From NCBI RefSeq assembly GCF_013204795.1, contig NZ_JABMKW010000020.1, positions 496,001 through 560,000 on the forward strand: 64,000 nt of DNA, read 5' to 3'. The position numbers were made by a program, and so were the translations under genes. Source of the DNA: Pedobacter panaciterrae. GTDB taxonomy: Bacteria; Bacteroidota; Bacteroidia; Sphingobacteriales; Sphingobacteriaceae. Below are positions 16,518 through 25,136 of this stretch, one piece after another. The notes under the pieces are model-generated. The model saw nothing but the letters and a program-made list of their open reading frames with translations. It was not told the DNA's origin and did not search any database. Positions within the stretch are counted from its first letter, which is position 1. Every line of letters starts with the position of its first letter.

Positions 16518-18085
16518 ACGGAAGGAGCATAATTGCATCCCAATATTCCAAAAGGACAGCCAAAGTCTTCTATGCGAGTAATCCTGCATCAGGTGAGCTA
16601 CTTAAAGAGGAATTTTTCAATGCTGTTGTCGAAGATTTAAATGAGGCAATGACTGCAGCGACAGAAGCGCACTACAAACAACTCCCTAAAAGTATCAGGG
16701 TTGCCTTCCTTAGAAGTATAGCAGAGGAACTTGAGTTTATCGGTGAAGAGTTGGTAGCGCGTGCGCAGTTGGAAAGTGGTTTAACTAAAGTACGCTTAAC
16801 AGGCGAATTGGCAAGAACTACCGGACAACTCAGGCTCTTTGCAGACCAGGTTGAAGAAGGTTCATGGCTGAATGCCATCATTGATACCGCTATTCCAGAT
16901 CGACAACCAGTTCCTAAACCCGACATCAGGCGAATGCTGGTGCCCTTGGGGCCAGTGGTTGTATTCGGTGCGAGTAATTTCCCGCTTGCATTTTCCGTTG
17001 CCGGAGGAGATACGGCTTCTGCATTTGCTGCCGGTTGCCCAGTTATTGTGAAAGCCCATGCTGCCCACCCTGGCACCAGTGCGCTTGCTGGTCAGGCGAT
17101 CATGCGCGCCCTACACAAATCTGGAGTACATCATGGTTTTTTTTCAATGTTATTTGATGAGGGCTATGAAATAGGAGAAATGCTTGTTAAGCATTCAGAA
17201 ACCAGAGCGGTCACTTTCACAGGTTCATATCAAGGAGGAATGGCTTTACTCAAAATGGTGCAGCAGAGGAAAAATCCGATTCCATTTTTTGCAGAAATGG
17301 GAAGCATAAATCCCGTATTTCTGTTGCCACAGGCATTAAAAAGCAGGGCAGGGCAAATTGCTTCCACTTATGCAGGATCAATTACCATGGGCGCAGGACA
17401 ATTTTGTACAAACCCAGGTTTGCTGATTGCTGTTAAATCAAAGGAGCTTGATATTTTTATAGAACACTTAAAAATAGAAATAGAGCGTGTAGCTTCTGCT
17501 ACCATGCTTACAGTTGGCATCTACAACAATTATAAAAAACGAACCACAGAGGTGCTTAAACAACCAAATACAGAAGTTTTAGCGGCTTCCCTGGTTTTAA
17601 ATGCTGATGCCAGCTGTCAGGCACTATCTATTGTATCAACAATTTCGGGGAACGAATTTCTCCAAAACCCAGTGCTTCAGGAAGAAATTTTTGGGCCATA
17701 CTCTATGCTTGTTATAGCCGACGACACCCGGCAGCTTGCTGATATAGCCGATATCCTGCAGGGGCAATTGACCATTACAATGATGGCTGAACCATCGGAA
17801 CTGGCTGAATATCATTTGCTGATCGAGAAGTTAAAAGATAAAACGGGCCGTTTAATCCTGAACAATCCACCAACAGGGGTAGAGGTTTGCGCAGCCATGC
17901 AACATGGCGGACCTTTCCCGGCTACAAATGATTCACGTTTTACTTCTGTTGGATCAACCGCTGTGCTTCGTTTTTGTCGACCATTAGCCTGGCAAAACTG
18001 GCCTGATGAAATGCTTCCTGATGAATTAAAAGAAAAGAATCCACTCAATATTTTCAGATTGATAAATAACAAATGGACTAAATAG
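16514..18085 (+). CDS. 2,5-dioxovalerate (alpha-ketoglutarate semialdehyde) dehydrogenase
   Basis: The 523-residue product is an aldehyde dehydrogenase family member. FGASNFPLAFSVAGGDTASAFAAG and VKAHAAHPGTS lie in the cofactor domain. TFTGSYQGG is followed by the general base Glu261 in FFAEMGSINP and the catalytic Cys298 in GAGQFCTNPG. KAHAAHP and AEMGSINP are typical of the NADP-preferring 2,5-dioxovalerate dehydrogenases. The enzyme oxidises the deaminase product to 2-oxoglutarate, the last pathway step. It overlaps the deaminase gene by four bases and ends two bases before the epimerase start. Confidence 0.9.
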   Translation: MNGRSIIASQYSKRTAKVFYASNPASGELLKEEFFNAVVEDLNEAMTAATEAHYKQLPKSIRVAFLRSIAEELEFIGEELVARAQLESGLTKVRLTGELARTTGQLRLFADQVEEGSWLNAIIDTAIPDRQPVPKPDIRRMLVPLGPVVVFGASNFPLAFSVAGGDTASAFAAGCPVIVKAHAAHPGTSALAGQAIMRALHKSGVHHGFFSMLFDEGYEIGEMLVKHSETRAVTFTGSYQGGMALLKMVQQRKNPIPFFAEMGSINPVFLLPQALKSRAGQIASTYAGSITMGAGQFCTNPGLLIAVKSKELDIFIEHLKIEIERVASATMLTVGIYNNYKKRTTEVLKQPNTEVLAASLVLNADASCQALSIVSTISGNEFLQNPVLQEEIFGPYSMLVIADDTRQLADIADILQGQLTITMMAEPSELAEYHLLIEKLKDKTGRLILNNPPTGVEVCAAMQHGGPFPATNDSRFTSVGSTAVLRFCRPLAWQNWPDEMLPDELKEKNPLNIFRLINNKWTK

Positions 18086-18087
18086 CC

Positions 18088-19089
18088 ATGAATAGCAAAA
18101 CTTTTTTTTGTGTAGATGCACATACCTGCGGTAACCCGGTAAGGCTTGTCGCCGGAGGAGGACCTGTCCTAAACGGGAAAAATATGAGTGAGAAACGGCA
18201 ACATTTTTTGAAAGAATTTGATTGGATCCGCAAAGGGTTAATGTTTGAACCCCGGGGCCATGATATGATGTCGGGCAGTATACTTTATCCTCCTCATGAT
18301 CCTGCAAATGATGTTGCAGTATTATTTATAGAAACGAGTGGCTGCCTTCCAATGTGCGGACATGGTACAATTGGCACCATCACTATAGCCATTGAAGAAG
18401 GATTAATAAAACCAAAAATCCCAGGACTTGTACGCATGGAGGCGCCTGCCGGTCTGGTTTTAATTGAATATAAAGAAACAGCTGGAAAGGTGATTTCTGT
18501 TAAACTTCGAAATGTGCCTGCGTACCTCGCCGCTGAAAATCTTTCGATTGAATGTCCGGAATTGGGAGAGTTCTTTATTGATGTTGCCTATGGCGGTAAT
18601 TTCTACGCCATTATTGATCCTCAGAAGAATTTTAAAGGCATACAGGAGCATACCGCCGGTCAGCTTATTAGCTGGAGTCGAGATATCCGAAAGCAAATCA
18701 ATGAAAGGTATAGTTTTGTGCACCCGCAAGATCCTACAATTAATGGCTGCAGCCATATTCTTTGGGCGGGAGATACGATTGATCCTACCGCTACCGCTCG
18801 AAATGCGGTATTTTATGGCGACAAAGCTATAGATCGTTCACCTTGCGGCACGGGTACATCAGCTAGAATGGCGCAGTGGCATGCAAAGGGAAAATTGAAA
18901 AAAGGAGATGTTTTTATTCATGAAAGCATCATAGGAAGCAAATTCACAGGTAGGATTGAGGATGTTGTTACGATGGATAAATACGATGCTATTATTCCAA
19001 GCATCGAAGGCTGGGCCGAAGTATATGGATACAACACCATTAAAATAGATGACAGAGACCCGTATGCTCATGGATTTCAGGTGATATAA
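18088..19089 (+). CDS. 4-hydroxyproline 2-epimerase (proline racemase family)
   Basis: The 333-residue product begins with DAHTCGNPVRLVAGGGP, as in 4-hydroxyproline epimerases. Both catalytic cysteines are present: Cys90 in GCLPMCGHGTIG and Cys253 in DRSPCGTGTSA. This pair separates epimerases and racemases from the trans-3-hydroxyproline dehydratases, which carry Thr at the second position. The reaction converts trans-4-hydroxy-L-proline to cis-4-hydroxy-D-proline, the first pathway step. It is third in the operon, with two bases between it and the upstream gene. Confidence 0.93.
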   Translation: MNSKTFFCVDAHTCGNPVRLVAGGGPVLNGKNMSEKRQHFLKEFDWIRKGLMFEPRGHDMMSGSILYPPHDPANDVAVLFIETSGCLPMCGHGTIGTITIAIEEGLIKPKIPGLVRMEAPAGLVLIEYKETAGKVISVKLRNVPAYLAAENLSIECPELGEFFIDVAYGGNFYAIIDPQKNFKGIQEHTAGQLISWSRDIRKQINERYSFVHPQDPTINGCSHILWAGDTIDPTATARNAVFYGDKAIDRSPCGTGTSARMAQWHAKGKLKKGDVFIHESIIGSKFTGRIEDVVTMDKYDAIIPSIEGWAEVYGYNTIKIDDRDPYAHGFQVI

Positions 19090-19103
19090 GATATAAGAAA
19101 CAA

Positions 19104-20345
19104 ATGCAGAAAATTATAATAATAGGTGCTGGAATTGTCGGACTAAGTTCTGCTTATTACCTAAGCAAAAAGGGACATCAGGTAACCGTAATCGACAAAG
19201 GCAGTATTAAAGACAGTTGCTCATTTGGCAATGCGGGTATGATCGTTCCCAGTCATTTTATCCCGCTTGCAGCACCCGGACTGATTAGTCAGGGGTTTAG
19301 ATGGATGTTCAATAGCAGCAGCCCATTTTATGTAAAGCCATCCCTAAGTTCCGGACTGCCTGCCTGGGGCATCAAATTTCTTCGAAAGGCAAATAAAAAG
19401 CATGTTACAGAATCCGCAGAGCCACTACGGAATATCTCACTGCTCAGCAAAAAATTATACGAAGGACTTTATAGCAATCCTGCACTGGATTTTGACCTCA
19501 CCAAAAATGGAATTTTAGCTTACTATAAAACCGAAGCTGCTGCAGAAGAAGAATTGCACCTGGCACTTAAAGCAAAGGAACTTGGGTTGGATATAGCTAT
19601 ATTAAATTCCGATGAATGTAAAGCACTCCAGCCAAAACTGGATCTGGATGTACTTGGAGCGGCTCACTATCGATGCGATGCGCACCTTGATCCAGCTAAA
19701 TTAATGGAATTGTTAACCCTGCATTTGGAAAGACAGGGAGTAGAGATTTTGCGAAATCTAGAGGTTACTAATATCGAACGCTCCGGCAAGAATATTAGCG
19801 CTATCTATACCGGCGCAACAAAGTGGAACGCCGACCAATATGTATTGGCAGCAGGAGCCTGGTCACCTTCACTAGCAAAAATGTTAAATCTGAATTTATC
19901 CCTGATGCCGGGAAAAGGATATTCATTTATGGAGGATGAACCGGAACAAAGAATGACCATTCCGGCATTACTGTGTGAAGCAAGAGTTGCCATTACCCCA
20001 ATGAATGGACAACTCAGGTTTGGTGGAACAATGGAAATTGCAAAAATTAACAACAAAATAAACATGAACAGGGTCCAGGGAATTTTAGAATCCGTGCCTA
20101 AATACTTTCCTGGGTTAGCACCTAAATTGCCCCGTATTGATCATATCTGGTATGGCTTCAGACCCTCATCTCCTGATGGATTACCATATATCGGTTACGG
20201 CTCCGGCACAGCTAATTTGGTTATTGCTACCGGTCATGGAATGATGGGCTTAAGTCTTGGTCCGGCAACAGGTTTACTAGTAAGTCAACTAATCGATCAG
20301 GAAAAAACAGAAATAGAAATTTCAGCTTTCCATCCCAACAGATAA
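19104..20345 (+). CDS. D-hydroxyproline dehydrogenase (DadA-like FAD oxidoreductase)
   Basis: The 413-residue product is a DAO-superfamily flavoprotein. The dinucleotide-binding motif IIIIGAGIVGLSSAYYLSKKGHQVTVID is at residues 4-31, followed by SCSFGNAGMIVPSH. WYGFRPSSPDGLPYIG and NLVIATGHGMMGLSLGPATG close the FAD site, as in DadA-type D-amino-acid dehydrogenases. It would oxidise cis-4-hydroxy-D-proline to 1-pyrroline-4-hydroxy-2-carboxylate and pass electrons to the respiratory chain. It ends the operon, with a terminator ten bases downstream. Confidence 0.92.
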   Translation: MQKIIIIGAGIVGLSSAYYLSKKGHQVTVIDKGSIKDSCSFGNAGMIVPSHFIPLAAPGLISQGFRWMFNSSSPFYVKPSLSSGLPAWGIKFLRKANKKHVTESAEPLRNISLLSKKLYEGLYSNPALDFDLTKNGILAYYKTEAAAEEELHLALKAKELGLDIAILNSDECKALQPKLDLDVLGAAHYRCDAHLDPAKLMELLTLHLERQGVEILRNLEVTNIERSGKNISAIYTGATKWNADQYVLAAGAWSPSLAKMLNLNLSLMPGKGYSFMEDEPEQRMTIPALLCEARVAITPMNGQLRFGGTMEIAKINNKINMNRVQGILESVPKYFPGLAPKLPRIDHIWYGFRPSSPDGLPYIGYGSGTANLVIATGHGMMGLSLGPATGLLVSQLIDQEKTEIEISAFHPNR

Positions 20346-20355
20346 TACGATTTTA

Positions 20356-20398
20356 GCTACCTATAGCCGAATATTAGCATACTTAAGCTATAGGTAGC
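20356..20398 (+). terminator. Hairpin terminator after the hydroxyproline operon
   Basis: GCTACCTATAGC (20356-20367) and GCTATAGGTAGC (20387-20398) form a perfect 12-base stem with a 19-base loop. A short TCTTTT follows. The T-run is weak, so it may be a partial terminator or an RNA-end stabiliser. Confidence 0.6.
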
Positions 20399-20447
20399 AC
20401 TCTTTTGGTTAAGATTGTGTAAATTGGGTATCAATAAACGGGAGCGT

Positions 20448-21338
20448 ATGAAAGTTTTACCTTTTACCATTTTAGTACCTGCTGATAGAAGTGTTGTCAG
20501 TGAAGAGATCGAATTACCATACTTCTACCCATATCTTCACCGACATGAAGAGTGGCAGCTTACCTGGGTGGAGCAAGGAGAAGGAACCCTAATTGCAGGG
20601 AACAACATGCATGTCTTTTCTTCAGGGGATATTTTTCTTGTAGGAGCCAATCTGCCACATTTATTTAAAAGTAATCCTGATTATTTCAGCACTGAGAGCG
20701 GCAAATCGGTTAAGGCCCATTCTATCTATTTCAACACTAAAAATACACTTTCCGGCTTATTTGACCTTCCCGAATTGAAAGCCGCTAATTCCTTTCTAGA
20801 CAACTATAAGCACGGATTTAAGATTCCAGCCCATCAATGCACAAAGATTGCTGCACAAATTAAACAAATACATCATTCTGCTGGTATGGTATTGTTGTCT
20901 AATTTCCTGAGCTTAATGAATATGATCCAATCTATAGACAACGATGTTGAAGTTTTATGTCCGGAGGTTTATTCTGCAAGTCTTACCGAAAATGAAGGTA
21001 TGCGATTGAGCCGGATTATCAACTTCATCATGAAAAATTATCATAACAAGATCGATCTGGAAGACATCTCCAATACTGCATATATGAATCCGCATGCATT
21101 TTGCCGATACTTCAAGAAACATACCGGTCACACGTTTGTTTCGTTTCTAAATGAAGTAAGAGTAAATGACGCTTGTAAAAAGCTGCTTTCTGAAGGAAAT
21201 CCAGAGTCTATTGCAAACGTAGCCTATAAGGTAGGGTTCAATAGTGTAAATAATTTTAACCGGGTTTTCAAGAGTGTGAAAGGCAAAACCCCTAGCGAAT
21301 ACATGGATGCGTATAATAAGGTCAGCAACATAAATTAA
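20448..21338 (+). CDS. AraC-family regulator, probably of hydroxyproline catabolism
   Basis: The start at ATG 20448 has GGAG four bases upstream and is preferred over an in-frame codon at 20415. The product has 296 residues. The N-terminal cupin-like sensor domain (about 10-110) shows HRHEEWQLTWVEQGEG and GDIFLVGANLPHLFKS. The C-terminal double HTH (about 190-290) shows IDLEDISNTAYMNPHAFCRYFKKHTG and SIANVAYKVGFNSVNNFNRVFKSVKGKTPSEY. Its position directly after the catabolic operon on the same strand suggests that it senses hydroxyproline or an intermediate. Confidence 0.92.
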   Translation: MKVLPFTILVPADRSVVSEEIELPYFYPYLHRHEEWQLTWVEQGEGTLIAGNNMHVFSSGDIFLVGANLPHLFKSNPDYFSTESGKSVKAHSIYFNTKNTLSGLFDLPELKAANSFLDNYKHGFKIPAHQCTKIAAQIKQIHHSAGMVLLSNFLSLMNMIQSIDNDVEVLCPEVYSASLTENEGMRLSRIINFIMKNYHNKIDLEDISNTAYMNPHAFCRYFKKHTGHTFVSFLNEVRVNDACKKLLSEGNPESIANVAYKVGFNSVNNFNRVFKSVKGKTPSEYMDAYNKVSNIN

Positions 21339-21538
21339 ACCCCTTTCCACTAAGATCAACCTATCTGATTGATCTGATTCGAACGATTTGTAATTCTATG
21401 TAAGTTATGGTCTTACAATTATATATGCTAAATATCCCCTCTATTAGCCATAAAAATGATAAAAAAGTTTAAGTCGTTACCAGCAACATTTTCCATTGCT
21501 TAGTTCTAAAAGACATTATGATTTTGAGTAAGGTGAGG

Positions 21539-22615
21539 TTACAGATCCATTTTTACACCTACCCGTAATGGTCTGTGTGCAATTGCATACTCAAAGGCTT
21601 CCTGAGCCTCAGTTAGTGAAAATTCTTTAGATACTATATCTGAAAATGGAAAATTCAGATGCTGTTCTTTGATAAAGTTGAGGGCGTATTGAAGGTCCTC
21701 GAAATTATAGTTATGCAAACCTTTAATGGTAAGCAGTTTTCTTATGATTTGCTCAGCATCAATGCCAATCTTCCTGGTTTTAAAAACTGCTCCGGCCCAA
21801 ATCGCAGTTCCACCAGTTCTTAATGATGCAATTCCCAATTCTATCGCGTCTGGCGAACCACTCATATCAAATACAACATCAATTTTGTGTTCAGCTAAGA
21901 TCTCCGGCAAATTTGTTTCATCATTAGAATTATAAGAGAAATCAGCGCCAAATGCCTTTGATCCTTGTAAACGTTCACTATTCACATCCACTGCAATAAT
22001 CCGTGTAGCCCCTGCAACCTTACTCATTGCGGCAGTAACATTTCCCAGAAGGCCCAGACCTGTAATAAGCACATTTTTTTTCTCCAAAGGCCCGGCCAGT
22101 CTAATCGCTCCGGCCACAGTTGCCAGTGCACAATTAATGGTTGCTGCAATAGGCACGGGTAATTCATTAGGTAATTTAAGGACACATGTATGAGCCCGCA
22201 AAATACAATATTCGCTCAAGCCGCCGTGAAAGGCATCTTCTTCAACAATTTGTGCATGACCATATTTGAAAAGATTATCAGACTTTTGCGGCATACCTTT
22301 CTCCAGCCATTCTTGTTGAGGATGTGAACAGAATATTGCCCAGGTTACCAGATCACCCTCCAGTAATTTGTTACCCGCCTGATCAAGCCGTGGATGATCT
22401 GCATCTAGTCTAACAATTCTGCCTACAATTTCATGGCCCAGTACAGTTGGCGTTTTTTCAGTTCGAATACCAATGAAAGTATGGAGATCACTTCCACAAA
22501 TGGTGGTATAAAGATTCTTGATTAATATTTCACCCGATTTAAGTGTGGGTATTTCTCTCTCTTGCAACTGCAGTTTTTTGCCGGCACCCTCAAAAACCAC
22601 GATATTTCCTTTCAT
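21539..22615 (-). CDS. Zinc-type alcohol dehydrogenase without structural-zinc cysteines
   Basis: The 358-residue product is a medium-chain dehydrogenase. The catalytic zinc ligands appear as Cys40 (TICGSDLH) with His61 and Glu62 (GHEIVG). The Rossmann motif is GLGLLGNVTAAMSKVAGA. The overall pattern (GDLVTW, PQKSDNLFKYGH, NCALATVAGAIRLAG) resembles the phosphonate-catabolism-associated dehydrogenases. The lobe that normally carries four structural-zinc cysteines (around residues 90-115) has only Cys96, so that zinc is lost. The gene is convergent with the AraC gene. The substrate is unknown. Confidence 0.85.
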   Translation of the reverse strand: MKGNIVVFEGAGKKLQLQEREIPTLKSGEILIKNLYTTICGSDLHTFIGIRTEKTPTVLGHEIVGRIVRLDADHPRLDQAGNKLLEGDLVTWAIFCSHPQQEWLEKGMPQKSDNLFKYGHAQIVEEDAFHGGLSEYCILRAHTCVLKLPNELPVPIAATINCALATVAGAIRLAGPLEKKNVLITGLGLLGNVTAAMSKVAGATRIIAVDVNSERLQGSKAFGADFSYNSNDETNLPEILAEHKIDVVFDMSGSPDAIELGIASLRTGGTAIWAGAVFKTRKIGIDAEQIIRKLLTIKGLHNYNFEDLQYALNFIKEQHLNFPFSDIVSKEFSLTEAQEAFEYAIAHRPLRVGVKMDL

Positions 22616-22718
22616 AATAACGATCTATTTGAGTGCATAATTACTAAACTTATGTTTAGCATAATTAAACACTATATTATGAAATTGTTAATATACTGGC
22701 AAGTATCTATTAATAATA

Positions 22719-24908
22719 TTATAGCGTCATAACTTTTAAAACAACACTGGTTCGGCCTGCATCTGCTTCCGGATTAATACCTACAGTCATAAGGAAGTCT
22801 CCGGAGTAAGACCTTTGGCTATCAATTGGGGAGGTTGTACCCGGGTAAAGGTTGACTTCCTCAATCTTATACATTTTGTCAGGATCAAGGCCTTTAAGCT
22901 TTATAGGAATGGCGTTTTTAGCATTGTAAAGCGTAGAGACATAATAATTGAAGATTATAGCTGTATCTCTGGTCTCACTAACATATGATATGGCAGCTAC
23001 TTTGTTTTCATAGGGATCCTGAAGCCGGTACTGCTGCCCGTGCCACACAATGTCTTTAATGCTATTGTATATTTTAACGGCATTTTGACTAAACAGAAGC
23101 TCTTTCTCGTCCAGCTCATTTACCTTCACATCATAGCCCAGTTTACCCATCATGGCTACATCAGTTTTAAATTTGATTGGCTGCTTACCCATATCTGTAA
23201 CATGATTATCAACAGCTACCGAAGGGAAATAATAAGAATATTCCCACTGAATAAAAATGCGGTCAAAAGGGTTGGTATTATCGCTTGGCCAGAATTCAGT
23301 AAAATATTTTAGTGCTGCATAGTCTACTCTTGTACCGCCACCAGCGCAAAGCATCATGGGTATTTTTGGATATTTTTTTCTTATTCGCTCAAGTACACTG
23401 TTCAAGCCCTTTACATATTCCAGATAAAAATGATCCTGGTTTTTTAAAGTAGGGGAGTTGGCATTATAGATCAGTGAATTGCAGTCCCATTTGATAAAAG
23501 CCAAATCGGGTACTTCCTTAAAAACCTCATCTACAGTATTGAATACAAAATCCTGAACTTTTGGATTACTAAGGTCCAGAACCAATTGATTGCGCATGTA
23601 GTATTCCTTTCTTTCTGGTTGTCTGATAATCCAATCGGGATGGTTCTCATAAAGTTCACTTTTTGGATTAACCATTTCCGGCTCCAGCCAAATACCGAAT
23701 TTTACACCATTTGCTGTCGCCTCCCTGCCCAAAGCACTAATGCCATTGGCTAGTTTCTGTTTATTAAATTGCCAATCACCCAAACCTGCTGTGGCATTAT
23801 TTCGAGGGAACTTGTTACCGAACCAACCATCATCCAGTAAAAATACATCTACACCCAGTTTTTTGGTATCTTGAATAAGGTGATTCAATTTCTCATCGTT
23901 AAAATCGAAATATGTAGTTTCCCAGTTATTCAACAACGTTGATCGCTCGCCCATACCTTCCAGTAACTGGTAATTTCTTGCCCAGTTTTGCAGGTTTCTG
24001 CTCGCAATGCCTTTTCCATTTGCCGAATAGGTATATACAAAACGGGGGGTTATAAATTCTTCTCCTGGTTTTAGCGTGTAATTCCCAGAAAAGTTATTGA
24101 TTCCAGCAGTTAGCCTTAAGTAATATTCATCAAAAGTCTCAAAATCCAGCCTGAAGTTTCCTGTCCATTCCAATGAGCCAGCAACAACTTCTCCTAAATC
24201 TTCTGTGGCCGGCTGATCAATAGAAATCATGAAAGAAGAGGAGTTTAGCAGGTTATTTCTGGTTCCAAGTTTCGAATCAATTGTTTTTATTCCATGCAAA
24301 AGCTGTTGTTCCTCAGAGCGCATTTCACGGCCCCAACCGCTATAGTGGTTTTTTAGAAAGAATTTCTTACCACTAAGGGTAAGATTTGCTGAGGCATATT
24401 TATTTAAAACAACATCCCCTTTTTCCTTGTGTACAATTTGTACCCATTGTTCTATTACATCTTCATTAAAGTAAGATAAATAGTGTAAGCTAACCTCAAA
24501 ATTGTATTTTGCATCTTTGAGTACAATACTGGTCAGTTTTCTATTTTGATCGATCTGCTTTTCTTCGACTCTGGAAAATGTAAGTTCGGTAGATTTGTTT
24601 CCATCGGCATGGGTTACTGTTAAGGCAGGTTCCAATAAATTCAAAGAACCCGAGGCAATGTATGCTTCGCGTTTGTTAAAGAGGTCGTCAGAACCAGGTT
24701 TGTATTTATCCAGAGATTGAATGCTGGAATACTCTGCAACGTTCTTGAGCTTTTTGCCGATGTAACTCAAAAGTAATGAATTGTCCTTATCCGTTTCCAA
24801 AACAAGTACATTGTTTTTTGTAGTGATCTCAAATGTTTTCTGAGCAAAGTTACTTTGTCCTATGGTCATAAATATTAAGAAAAGTTTTAAAGATTTTTTG
24901 AATATCAT
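22719..24908 (-). CDS. Secreted alpha-galactosidase (GH36)
   Basis: The 729-residue product has a signal peptide (1-22, ending NFAQ). It is organised as the GH36 N-terminal beta-supersandwich, (beta/alpha)8 barrel and C-terminal beta domain. GVDVFLLDDGWFG opens the active site. FGIWLEPEMVNPKSELYENHPDW is the family signature. The nucleophile is Asp475 in FIKWDCNS, and FWPSDNTNPFDRI carries the acid/base Asp. It releases alpha-galactose from oligosaccharides in the periplasm. It is divergent from the HTH-like gene at 25137. Confidence 0.95.
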   Translation of the reverse strand: MIFKKSLKLFLIFMTIGQSNFAQKTFEITTKNNVLVLETDKDNSLLLSYIGKKLKNVAEYSSIQSLDKYKPGSDDLFNKREAYIASGSLNLLEPALTVTHADGNKSTELTFSRVEEKQIDQNRKLTSIVLKDAKYNFEVSLHYLSYFNEDVIEQWVQIVHKEKGDVVLNKYASANLTLSGKKFFLKNHYSGWGREMRSEEQQLLHGIKTIDSKLGTRNNLLNSSSFMISIDQPATEDLGEVVAGSLEWTGNFRLDFETFDEYYLRLTAGINNFSGNYTLKPGEEFITPRFVYTYSANGKGIASRNLQNWARNYQLLEGMGERSTLLNNWETTYFDFNDEKLNHLIQDTKKLGVDVFLLDDGWFGNKFPRNNATAGLGDWQFNKQKLANGISALGREATANGVKFGIWLEPEMVNPKSELYENHPDWIIRQPERKEYYMRNQLVLDLSNPKVQDFVFNTVDEVFKEVPDLAFIKWDCNSLIYNANSPTLKNQDHFYLEYVKGLNSVLERIRKKYPKIPMMLCAGGGTRVDYAALKYFTEFWPSDNTNPFDRIFIQWEYSYYFPSVAVDNHVTDMGKQPIKFKTDVAMMGKLGYDVKVNELDEKELLFSQNAVKIYNSIKDIVWHGQQYRLQDPYENKVAAISYVSETRDTAIIFNYYVSTLYNAKNAIPIKLKGLDPDKMYKIEEVNLYPGTTSPIDSQRSYSGDFLMTVGINPEADAGRTSVVLKVMTL

Positions 24909-25136
24909 TTTTTGTCTAAGTAAAACAATTTAGTCTGCATGTTTTTCATTTCTGGTAAAAGTTTAACAGAAAATACATACCTGATTGGTCGGTTATTTTA
25001 TATGTTTGTACAAGGATGTGTTAATTGTGATCGTAAATCTATTTCTAAAAGGTGTAAAAAAGATGCAAATGGCCATACAAAGAGAAAGCAGTGTTTTGTA
25101 GTTATAATTGCTTAATTATTAAGGAGATACTCTTAA

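Noticed and set aside
16672..17076. Minus-strand 134-codon ORF inside the semialdehyde dehydrogenase gene
   Set aside because: It is antisense to the conserved cofactor domain and has no family pattern; it is a codon-bias shadow.
21353..21375. Seven-base inverted repeat AGATCAA/TTGATCT as a terminator
   Set aside because: Short stem, nine-base loop and no T-run; not distinguishable from chance.
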